Source: Candidatus Avispirillum faecium (lineage in GTDB: Bacteria > Bacillota > Clostridia > Oscillospirales > CAG-272). From it: a stretch of DNA of 48,172 bases. Each line of letters opens with the position of its first letter. Position 1 is the first letter of the stretch. Under the pieces are notes generated by a model. The model had not been told where the DNA came from. It saw nothing but the letters and a program-made list of their open reading frames with translations, and did not search any database. The stretch spans positions 1 through 48,172 of the forward strand of contig CAJFOI010000028.1 of assembly GCA_904396155.1 (NCBI GenBank). Direction: 5' to 3'. The translations under genes and the position numbers were made by a program. This document shows, piece by piece, positions 35,105 to 42,223 of this stretch.

Positions 35105-36226
35105 TCAGTTCGTCTGCGGCAAAACACAGCCTTCCCGCACCTGAAGCATCCGCACACCGGAAATGTGAAAATCCGCCGGCTCACAGGAGGTGACGATGAT
35201 CTGCCTCCCTGTAAGCGCCTCCAGGATAAAGGCCCGGCGATGCCCATCCAGCTCGCTGAGCACATCGTCCAGCAAAAAGACCGGATACTCCCCGCCGATG
35301 CGTCTTGCCATCTCTCCCTCCGCCAGTTTCATGGCCAATGCCAGGCTGCGCTGCTGGCCCTGGGAAGCATAGGCTCTGGCCTCCCGGCCGTTGAGCCGGA
35401 TGGAAATATCGTCCTTGTGGATCCCGTACAGCGTCGCACCGTACCGCATTTCCCGATCGATTGACTCTGTGAGCGCTGCAAACAGCCGTGCCTCTCCGCT
35501 TTTGCGAAACGCTTCCTCGCCGGCCCGCTCCTCCGGAAGGACACCCGACTGATAGACCAGCCGCGGCGACTCCTTTCCCTGGGTCATGTGGTCAAAAATC
35601 TGCGCCACCTGCGTTCCAAGCGCCGTCATATAGTCATAACGGCGCACGGCGATGTCGGCGCCCAAGCGGGCAAGCTGACGGGCATATACCTCCCACACCG
35701 CCGCATCCGCACTGCCCCCCGATTTGATCAGTGCATTGCGCTGGGCGAGGATCCGATTGTATCGGGAGAGGCTGTCCAAATATGCGGGATAGAGCTGAGA
35801 CAGCGCAATGTCCAGAAAACTGCGCCGCAGCGCCGGTCCCCCGCTTACCAGGGACAGATGCGTGGGACAAAACAGCACGGCGCGAAAATTTCCGATCATC
35901 TCCCGCACGCCGGAAAGCCGTGCGCCGCCCCGGCGCAAAACCTTTCTGCCTGCCTGGGGCAAATCCGCCTCCAGCGTGACCGGATAATCTGCCCCCGCCC
36001 GCCGAAAAGTGAGGGACAGCTGCGCTGTCTTTTCTCCAAACCGGATCAGTTCCCGCTCTCTGGCGCCGCGAAAGGAGCGGCCTCTGGCAAAAAAGTAAAT
36101 CCCCTCCAGGATATTGGACTTGCCCTGGGCGTTGTCCCCCCAGAGTACGTTGACACCTTCGTCAAAAGAAACCGTTTCCAGGGCAATATTGCGGTAATTG
36201 CAGAAGGATACGCTGCTGCAAATCAA
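35105..36226 (-). CDS. recF: DNA replication and repair protein RecF
   Basis: A 373-residue SMC-like ATPase that loads RecA on gapped DNA with RecO and RecR. Walker A is GDNAQGKSNILEGI, and the RGRSFRGARERELIRFG segment follows. The ABC signature is SQGQQRSLALAMKLAE, and Walker B is VFLLDDVLSELDGHRR. The start is probably TTG at 36226 (TGAGGA upstream). recF usually sits beside dnaA-dnaN. Here it is between recX and recA, so either the gene has moved or this is a second copy. Confidence 0.95.
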   Translation of the reverse strand: MICSSVSFCNYRNIALETVSFDEGVNVLWGDNAQGKSNILEGIYFFARGRSFRGARERELIRFGEKTAQLSLTFRRAGADYPVTLEADLPQAGRKVLRRGGARLSGVREMIGNFRAVLFCPTHLSLVSGGPALRRSFLDIALSQLYPAYLDSLSRYNRILAQRNALIKSGGSADAAVWEVYARQLARLGADIAVRRYDYMTALGTQVAQIFDHMTQGKESPRLVYQSGVLPEERAGEEAFRKSGEARLFAALTESIDREMRYGATLYGIHKDDISIRLNGREARAYASQGQQRSLALAMKLAEGEMARRIGGEYPVFLLDDVLSELDGHRRAFILEALTGRQIIVTSCEPADFHISGVRMLQVREGCVLPQTN

Positions 36227-36252
36227 AATATATCCTCACTCTATCTATGGTT

Positions 36253-37362
36253 TTACTCGTCCAGGGTCATGTCCAAAAGACGAATGTCCAGCTCTTCCTC
36301 ATCCTCCAGGTCGGCCGTGGAAAGCTCTTCCTTTTGTTCCGTACCCAGCGCCTTGATTTTTTCCTCAATTTCCGCCAGCAATTGAGGATTGGACTCCAAA
36401 AATTTGCGGGCGTTGTCTCTTCCCTGACCTACCCGCTCCCCGTTGTAATAGTACCAGGAACCGCTCTTTTCCATGACGCCTGTTTCCACACCCCGGTCTA
36501 CAATCTCTCCCGTTTTGGAGATACCCTGCCCGTAGAGGATATCAAACTCCGCCGTCTTAAAGGGGGGCGCCACCTTGTTTTTTACCACCTTGCACTTCAC
36601 CCGGTTGCCGATGGGCTCCGATCCATTTTTGAGCACCTCCGCCTTGCGAACCTCCAGACGCACAGAAGCATAAAACTTCAGTGCCCGACCGCCGGTGGTC
36701 GTCTCCGGATTCCCATAGACCACACCTACCTTTTCCCGGAGCTGGTTGATAAATATAACAATGCAGTTTGTCTTGGAAACAGTCCCTGACAGCTTGCGCA
36801 GTGCCTGAGACATAAGCCGGGCCTGGAGCCCCACATGGGACGCACCCATATCCCCTTCAATCTCCTGCTGGGGCACCAGGGCCGCCACAGAGTCGATAAC
36901 CACGATGTCAATCGCGCCGGAGCGCACCAGAGCTTCGCACACCTCCAGCGCCTGTTCTCCGGAATCCGGCTGTGACACCAATAGATTGTCGATATCCACG
37001 CCCAACGCCTTTGCATACATGGGATCCAGTGCGTGTTCCGCATCGATGAAGGCAGCCTCCCCTCCCAGCTTTTGCACTTCTGCCACCGCGTGGAGCGCCA
37101 CCGTCGTCTTACCGGAGGATTCCGGACCATAAATCTCAATGATCCGCCCTCTTGGAAATCCACCCACACCCAGGGCAATGTCCAGCCCAAGAGAACCGGT
37201 GGAAACCGCGGACACGTTCATCTTCGGGTTTTCTCCCATTTTAATGATGGTCCCCTGCCCAAAATTCTTTTCAATTTGGGAAATCGCCGTCTCCAACGCC
37301 TTTTTCTTATTTTCCGCAGTCGTCTCCGCCGCAGGCGCGGCCGTTTTTTTCTTTTGCGCCAT
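36253..37362 (-). CDS. recA: Recombinase RecA
   Basis: A 369-residue RecA. Walker A GPESSGKT, the MAW-type [16 protein letters not shown] segment, [19 protein letters not shown], the L1 loop region, [15 protein letters not shown] and [11 protein letters not shown] with [16 protein letters not shown] (L2) are all intact. The tail is acidic. The ATG at 37362 gives [13 protein letters not shown]; a Prodigal-like longer frame to 37647 runs through the promoter. I looked for a Bacillus-type LexA box (CGAAC-N4-GTTCG) near the promoter and found none. Confidence 0.97.
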   Translation of the reverse strand: MAQKKKTAAPAAETTAENKKKALETAISQIEKNFGQGTIIKMGENPKMNVSAVSTGSLGLDIALGVGGFPRGRIIEIYGPESSGKTTVALHAVAEVQKLGGEAAFIDAEHALDPMYAKALGVDIDNLLVSQPDSGEQALEVCEALVRSGAIDIVVIDSVAALVPQQEIEGDMGASHVGLQARLMSQALRKLSGTVSKTNCIVIFINQLREKVGVVYGNPETTTGGRALKFYASVRLEVRKAEVLKNGSEPIGNRVKCKVVKNKVAPPFKTAEFDILYGQGISKTGEIVDRGVETGVMEKSGSWYYYNGERVGQGRDNARKFLESNPQLLAEIEEKIKALGTEQKEELSTADLEDEEELDIRLLDMTLDE

Positions 37363-37468
37363 ATATTTTACCGTACCTTTCCACATAGTACCCCGCCATA
37401 CTGTCCGGTCTGACATCCTTGAAAAAGCAAATGACAACAATAGGGCGATTTTATGATTCTTACTTTTT

Positions 37469-37497
37469 ATTATATAGCAAAAAAGATCCTTCGTCAA
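37469..37497 (-). promoter_or_regulatory. Sigma-A promoter of the recA operon
   Basis: Minus strand TTGACG (37492-37497), 17 bases, TATAAT (37469-37474). The leader to recA is about 100 bases. Confidence 0.82.
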
Positions 37498-37597
37498 GGA
37501 AAACGAGGGGATTTTTCTTGAACGCACCAATCCCCCAGACGACTCCGCCGCCATGGTCCCGGAGTTTCTGGATGCTCTCCACATGGGAGCCCTTTCT

Positions 37598-37675
37598 TTA
37601 AGCCTCCCCTTCGTGGGGCTGCGCAGCAGACCCGGGGGTGGCGGCACGGCAAAGCCGCGCCGGAGGGGTTGTTGT
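37598..37675. repeat. Palindromic repeat element, single copy
   Basis: Inverted relative to the 27.6 kb copy, it has AAGCCTCCCCTTCGTGGGG, GCTGCGCAGCAGACCCGGGG and CGCCGGAGGGGTTGTT. These match the blocks AACAACCCCTCCG, CCCCGGGTCTGCTGCGCAGC and GGGGAGxCTTA of the cluster. It lies between the recA and dapA promoters. Confidence 0.72.
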
Positions 37676-37704
37676 GCCTCTCCTGAAAAAATTGCATCTC
37701 CCTG

Positions 37705-37733
37705 TTGACAACAAGAAAAATCTATGCTACAAT
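37705..37733 (+). promoter_or_regulatory. Sigma-A promoter of the dapA-dapB-lysA operon
   Basis: TTGACA (37705-37710), 17 bases, TACAAT (37728-37733), just ahead of the lysine riboswitch. Confidence 0.82.
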
Positions 37734-37744
37734 ACCCACAACAC

Positions 37745-37912
37745 GGTAGAGGTGCATTGTGTCATGAGTACTGCAGATGCAAAAGGGTTGACCGCCCGTT
37801 GTCGGCAGGAAAGGGGCAGGTGCCGAAGGCAGACTGCGGTCGCGTCTGTCCTGGTTTGGGTGAATAAGATCACCCCGACTGTCGCTTTTGCGGAGAGCTA
37901 TCTGATTTCCAT
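37745..37912 (+). ncRNA. Lysine riboswitch (L box)
   Basis: The conserved blocks occur in order: AGAGGTGC (37748), ATGAGTA, GAAAGGGGC, GTGCCGAAG, TTTGGGT, ACTGTCGC and GGAGAGCTATCT (about 37892-37903). This is the L-box core; lysine binding favours the following terminator and shuts off the biosynthetic genes. It precedes dapA, dapB and lysA, which fits exactly. Basis: conserved sequence blocks and context; the helices were not folded in full. Confidence 0.92.
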
Positions 37913-37930
37913 AGGAATAGCAGCTTTTTT

Positions 37931-37962
37931 GCAAAGCCGGCCGTGTGTCGGCTTTTTTGTTT
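37931..37962 (+). terminator. Riboswitch-controlled terminator
   Basis: AAAGCCG (37933-37939) pairs with CGGCTTT (37949-37955), followed by a T run. It lies between the riboswitch core and dapA, as expected for transcription attenuation by lysine. Confidence 0.82.
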
Positions 37963-38017
37963 TCAGGCGCACAACGCTTCAAGCGGCGCAAATTTTATGA
38001 AAGGCATGGTCATTCCC

Positions 38018-38905
38018 ATGAAAAAAACGATTTTCAAAGGCATCGCCACCGCTCTGATCACTCCCTTCAACGAAGAGGGAATTGACTACGAGCAGTTCGG
38101 ACGCATCATTGACTGGCAAATCCAGTCCGGTATCAACGCACTGGTGATCTGCGGAACCACCGGAGAAGCCTCCACCCTCACCGACGACGAACACCGAGAC
38201 GCCATCGCCTTTGCGGTACGGCAGGCTGCCGGCAGAGTACCCATCATTGCCGGAACCGGTTCCAACGACACCGAATATGCAAAGGATCTGACCCGCTGCG
38301 CCTGCGAGGCGGGGGCAGACGCGGTACTGGTAGTGACCCCCTACTACAACAAAGCCACACAAAAAGGCCTTGTAAAAATGTTCACCGACATCGCGGATAT
38401 GAGCGATGTTCCCGTGATCCTGTATAATGTCCCCTCCCGTACCGGCGTAAATATCGAACCGGACACATACCGGATCCTGGCCGATCACGAAAATATCTGC
38501 GGGATCAAAGAGGCAAACGGCAATCTGTCCAAAATCGTAGAGACCATGTCCTATGTCTGCGGCAAGCTGGATCTGTACTCGGGGAACGACGACCAGATCG
38601 TGCCCCTGATGTCTGTGGGAGGCGTGGGCGCCATCTCGGTGCTCTCCAATATTCTTCCAAGAGAAACCTGCCAGATCACAGAACGGTTTTTCCAGGGAGA
38701 CATCCAGGGTGCGGCCCAGCTTCAGTATAAATATCACGCTCTCATCAGCGCCCTGTTTTCCGAAGTCAACCCCATCCCTGTCAAAGCGGCTATGGCAGCC
38801 ATGGGCTTTTGCAAAAACACCCTGCGCCTGCCGCTGACACCCATGGATGCGGCAAAAGAGGCAAAGCTGCTGGAAATCATGCGCACCCACGGGCTGATTG
38901 CATAA
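38018..38905 (+). CDS. dapA: 4-hydroxy-tetrahydrodipicolinate synthase
   Basis: A 295-residue aldolase-fold enzyme joining pyruvate and aspartate semialdehyde at the entry to the lysine and diaminopimelate pathway. GIATALITPFNEEG, VICGTTGEASTLTDDEH, GTGSNDTEYA, VVTPYYNKATQKGL and LYNVPSRTGVNI are standard. The Schiff-base Lys lies in GIKEANG. ATGs at 37997, 38006 and 38018 are in frame; the last gives the family N-terminus MKKTIFKG and the usual length. First gene of the lysine-regulated operon. Confidence 0.96.
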   Translation: MKKTIFKGIATALITPFNEEGIDYEQFGRIIDWQIQSGINALVICGTTGEASTLTDDEHRDAIAFAVRQAAGRVPIIAGTGSNDTEYAKDLTRCACEAGADAVLVVTPYYNKATQKGLVKMFTDIADMSDVPVILYNVPSRTGVNIEPDTYRILADHENICGIKEANGNLSKIVETMSYVCGKLDLYSGNDDQIVPLMSVGGVGAISVLSNILPRETCQITERFFQGDIQGAAQLQYKYHALISALFSEVNPIPVKAAMAAMGFCKNTLRLPLTPMDAAKEAKLLEIMRTHGLIA

Positions 38906-38931
38906 TAAAGAAAAGTAAAGGAACCCTATCT

Positions 38932-39675
38932 ATGTTAAAAATCATTTTGAACGGCGCCGGCGGCCGGATGGGCGGCGCTGTACGAGAGCAGGTTGCCGGC
39001 AGCGCCGACGACACAGTACTGGTGGCGGAAATTGACAAGCTTTCCGAAGATTTTTCCATGCACAGCATTGCGGAATACAAGGGAGAGGCGGACGTCATCA
39101 TCGATTTCTCCCATCATAGCGCCGTACGGGAGCTGATCTCCTATGCACTGGGCCGCTCCATCCCTCTGGTGCTCTCTACCACGGGTCACACAGAGGAAGA
39201 AAAAGCCCTGATATACGAGGCGGCAAAAACTGTGCCGATCTTCTATTCGGCCAACATGTCTCTGGGGATCGCCATCCTCACAGACTTTGCGCGGCGGGCG
39301 GCAGCACTGCTGCCCGGCGCGGACATCGAAATTGTGGAAATCCATCACAATCGAAAGCTGGATGCTCCCAGCGGCACCGCAAACAGGATTGCCGAAGAGT
39401 TAAAAACGGTACGTCCCAATGCCACCTTTGTGTACGGCCGCCACGGAATGGGAAAGCGGGCACCGGAAGAGATCGGAATTCACGCCCTGCGCATGGGGAA
39501 CGAAACAGGAACCCATCAGGTGATCCTCTCTACAGATTATCAGACCATCCGTCTGGAACACAAGGCCGAGTCCAGAGCCGTCTTCGCAGAGGGCGCCATC
39601 TCCGCCGCAAAGTTCCTCGTGGGAAAACCCGCCGGGCTCTATGACATGCAGAGTATGGTCAATCTCACCGTCTGA
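38932..39675 (+). CDS. dapB: 4-hydroxy-tetrahydrodipicolinate reductase
   Basis: A 247-residue NAD(P)H enzyme for the second committed step of diaminopimelate synthesis. The nucleotide site is ILNGAGGRMGGAV. VIIDFSHHSAVREL, LVLSTTGHTEEE and SANMSLGIA follow. The catalytic motif is EIHHNRKLDAPSGTA (His and Lys), and GRHGMGKRAPEEIGIHALR is typical. AAAGGAA precedes the ATG; 26 bases from dapA. Confidence 0.96.
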   Translation: MLKIILNGAGGRMGGAVREQVAGSADDTVLVAEIDKLSEDFSMHSIAEYKGEADVIIDFSHHSAVRELISYALGRSIPLVLSTTGHTEEEKALIYEAAKTVPIFYSANMSLGIAILTDFARRAAALLPGADIEIVEIHHNRKLDAPSGTANRIAEELKTVRPNATFVYGRHGMGKRAPEEIGIHALRMGNETGTHQVILSTDYQTIRLEHKAESRAVFAEGAISAAKFLVGKPAGLYDMQSMVNLTV

Positions 39676-39716
39676 TAAAAACACCCCACGATAAAATGAA
39701 AAGGACAAAACAAAAT

Positions 39717-41012
39717 ATGCTGCATTCAAATCTATCCGTCAACAAAGCGGGACATCTGACCCTGGCAGGAGCAGACACCGTAGAGCTTGCAAAAAAATAC
39801 GGAACGCCCCTGTACCTTATGGATGAAAATCGGATTCGGGATAATTGCCGGATATACATGGACGCCATGCGAAAGTACATGGGCGAGGGATCCCGGCCAA
39901 TTTTTGCCAGCAAAGCCTGCTGCTTCAAGCGCATATACGCCATCATCCACGAAATGGGGATGGGAACGGACATCGTATCTCCGGGAGAACTTTACACGGC
40001 GCAGGCGGCGGGGTTTCCTCTGGAAAATGCCTTTTTCCACGGAAACAACAAAACGGACGCGGACATCGAATATGCCATGAGCGCAGGCGTCGGCCATTTT
40101 ATCGTGGATAACCGGGAAGAGCTGGACGCAGTAAACGCCTGCGCCGTCCGCCGGGGAATCCGGCAGCGGATCCTGCTGCGGCTCACGCCGGGCATCGATC
40201 CCCACACCCAAAAAAAGATCTCCACCGGAAAGGTGGACTCCAAATTCGGCACAGCCATCGAGACCGGGCAGGCCCTGGAACTGTGCAAATATGCCCTGGG
40301 ACTTCCCGCGGTAGAGTTGGAGGGCTTCCATTGTCACATCGGCTCCCAGATTTTCGACTACTATCCCTTCCGGGATGCGGCGGAAATCATGCTGCGGTTT
40401 ATCCGCACACTCCTGGATGAATGCGGCTATGAGATCCGGACTCTGAACCTGGGGGGCGGTTTTGGTGTGCGCTATGTAGAGAGCGACCCTATAGTGGACT
40501 ATGAAGCCAATATTCGGGGACTGGCAGAGGAGATCCGCCGTATCTGCGCAGAGCTGTCCATCCGGCAGCCGGACATCCTTATGGAACCCGGAAGAAGCAT
40601 CGTGGCAGACAGCGGAGTGACCCTGTACACAGTCGGCAGCGTGAAGACCATCAGGGGCTATAAAAGCTATGTATCCATAGACGGCGGTATGACCGACAAC
40701 ATCCGGTATGCGCTGTATGAATCCGACTACACGGCGCTGCTGGCAAACCGGCCGGAGGAAAAAGCAGATTTCTGCGCCACCATCGCCGGGCGCTGCTGCG
40801 AGAGCGGAGATCTCATCCAGGAGGATGTGATGTTGCCCCGCCCCGTCCGCGGAGACACGCTGGCCGTGCTGGTGACCGGCGCGTACAACTATTCCATGGC
40901 GTCCAACTACAACCGGCTCCCGCGTCCGCCCGTGGTCATGCTCCGGGACGGAAAGGACTATGTTGCGGTGCGCAAGGAATCCTACGAAGATCTGTGCCGC
41001 AACGACATGTGA
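39717..41012 (+). CDS. lysA: Diaminopimelate decarboxylase
   Basis: A 431-residue PLP enzyme, fold type III, making lysine from meso-diaminopimelate. The PLP lysine is in FASKAC. HGNNKTDADIEYA, LEGFHCHIGSQIFD, LNLGGGFGVRY, MEPGRSIVADSG, the C-terminal active-site GRCCESGDLIQED and GAYNYSMASNYNR are diagnostic. Two ATGs are possible (39696 and 39717); only the second has an AAAGGA-like site upstream. Last gene of the operon. Confidence 0.95.
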   Translation: MLHSNLSVNKAGHLTLAGADTVELAKKYGTPLYLMDENRIRDNCRIYMDAMRKYMGEGSRPIFASKACCFKRIYAIIHEMGMGTDIVSPGELYTAQAAGFPLENAFFHGNNKTDADIEYAMSAGVGHFIVDNREELDAVNACAVRRGIRQRILLRLTPGIDPHTQKKISTGKVDSKFGTAIETGQALELCKYALGLPAVELEGFHCHIGSQIFDYYPFRDAAEIMLRFIRTLLDECGYEIRTLNLGGGFGVRYVESDPIVDYEANIRGLAEEIRRICAELSIRQPDILMEPGRSIVADSGVTLYTVGSVKTIRGYKSYVSIDGGMTDNIRYALYESDYTALLANRPEEKADFCATIAGRCCESGDLIQEDVMLPRPVRGDTLAVLVTGAYNYSMASNYNRLPRPPVVMLRDGKDYVAVRKESYEDLCRNDM

Positions 41013-41100
41013 AAAAAGCTACAAAAGCAGCGGATCTTTTGCGGGGATGGCAGAGCAGACGCCATTCAATATCTGGAGCAGGAAAACGGCTGTGAATCAT

Positions 41101-41130
41101 AAAAAAGAGGGGATCTCTCCCCTCTTTTTT
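41101..41130. terminator. Bidirectional terminator
   Basis: AAAAAAGAGGGGA / TCCCCTCTTTTTT with a short loop. It ends the lysine operon and, on the minus strand, the nucleoside hydrolase gene. Confidence 0.88.
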
Positions 41131-41173
41131 CCTGCCTGGAAAAGACCCGTACAGATCCTCCCCGCGACATATT

Positions 41174-42085
41174 TTACGCTTCCTTGTCCTTGTGGGACTT
41201 CAAGATCTTCCAGGTGGCGTCAAACACCTTTTCCCGGTCGATAGACTTGAGATACAGTATTTTGTGGCGGGTGCTGTCAAAAGCATATACCCGCTGATCA
41301 GTGAAAATCGGCGCGGGGACAATTTCAATCTGCGCGCAGTCCGGATTGTCCAGAATCGCAGGGGCCGCAATATCCCAAATGGTGCGCACCCATGCCGGAT
41401 TTTCCCCCGCGTCCTTCCACGCCTGCTGGGAGATGCCGGCCAGATAATCACAGACCTTGCTGTGCCCCATCAAATCCCTTGTCAGTTCTATATTGGTGGT
41501 GAGCACCGAAACAATAAACCAGGCGGGACAAAGAAGCAGGGGCACACCACTGTTGAGGAAGATCTGTCCTGCCGTATAGTCCTGCACCAGATTGAATTCC
41601 CCCAAATTGTCGCTGTCCAGCTGATTGCCCCCCAGCCAGATCACCGCCATATTCTCCCGGATGGAAGGATCCAGCATCAAGGCAGAGGCAATGTTGGTAA
41701 TGGCGCCGATGGCCAGTACATAGACAATTTCATCAGACGTTTTCACAAATTCGATCAGGTGGCGGGCTGCCGGGCTGTCCACCGGCCCGCCGCTCTCTTC
41801 AATGGTCGTGCGGCTGCCTTCAAATACCGGCGTTATATAATTCGGATCCGTCATGGAAAGAACTTTTTTAATTTCATCGTAGCTCTTTTCCATTCCGTCC
41901 GCAAAACCGGTGCTTTTGTCATTGTGGAAAGGCGCGGCATATACCGCCTGCAAGTCGATGGAGTCCGCCAGGTAGCAGTATGTAATGGCATACTGGTCGT
42001 CGATTTCGTTGTAGGCATCCGTATCCAAAATGACTTTCTTCCGTCTTTTGCTTTTGATATCGGCAAGAATTTGTTCAATGGTCAT
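41174..42085 (-). CDS. Nucleoside hydrolase
   Basis: A 303-residue inosine-uridine-type nucleoside hydrolase that splits nucleosides into base and ribose. The calcium-binding motif is LDTDAYNEIDDQYA; the family usually has DxDxxxDD, and here the pattern is D-T-D-A-Y-N-E-I-D-D, close but longer by two. YVLAIGAITNIASAL, VIWLGGN, EFNLVQDYTAGQIFL and WDIAAPAIL are typical. The altered metal loop may change substrate range; relatives of this subtype are often unassigned. GGAGG precedes the ATG. Single gene with its own promoter. Confidence 0.88.
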   Translation of the reverse strand: MTIEQILADIKSKRRKKVILDTDAYNEIDDQYAITYCYLADSIDLQAVYAAPFHNDKSTGFADGMEKSYDEIKKVLSMTDPNYITPVFEGSRTTIEESGGPVDSPAARHLIEFVKTSDEIVYVLAIGAITNIASALMLDPSIRENMAVIWLGGNQLDSDNLGEFNLVQDYTAGQIFLNSGVPLLLCPAWFIVSVLTTNIELTRDLMGHSKVCDYLAGISQQAWKDAGENPAWVRTIWDIAAPAILDNPDCAQIEIVPAPIFTDQRVYAFDSTRHKILYLKSIDREKVFDATWKILKSHKDKEA

Positions 42086-42164
42086 CGATTTCCTCCAATT
42101 GTTGCAGAAGATGTCCGCGCCAAAGATGGCCTTTGACGCGGAATCTGCAAAGGTAGTTTGCTTC

Positions 42165-42193
42165 ATTATACACATGCCGCAGAAAGCAGTCAA
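42165..42193 (-). promoter_or_regulatory. Sigma-A promoter of the nucleoside hydrolase gene
   Basis: Minus strand TTGACT (42188-42193), 17 bases, TATAAT (42165-42170). It lies just 30 bases past the copA stop; I see no terminator between them. Confidence 0.8.
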
Positions 42194-42223
42194 GAAAAAA
42201 GGGGAAATTTTTACTGATTTTTC

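Noticed and set aside
37363-37500. LexA/DinR box for recA
   Set aside because: No CGAAC-N4-GTTCG palindrome was found around the promoter by eye.
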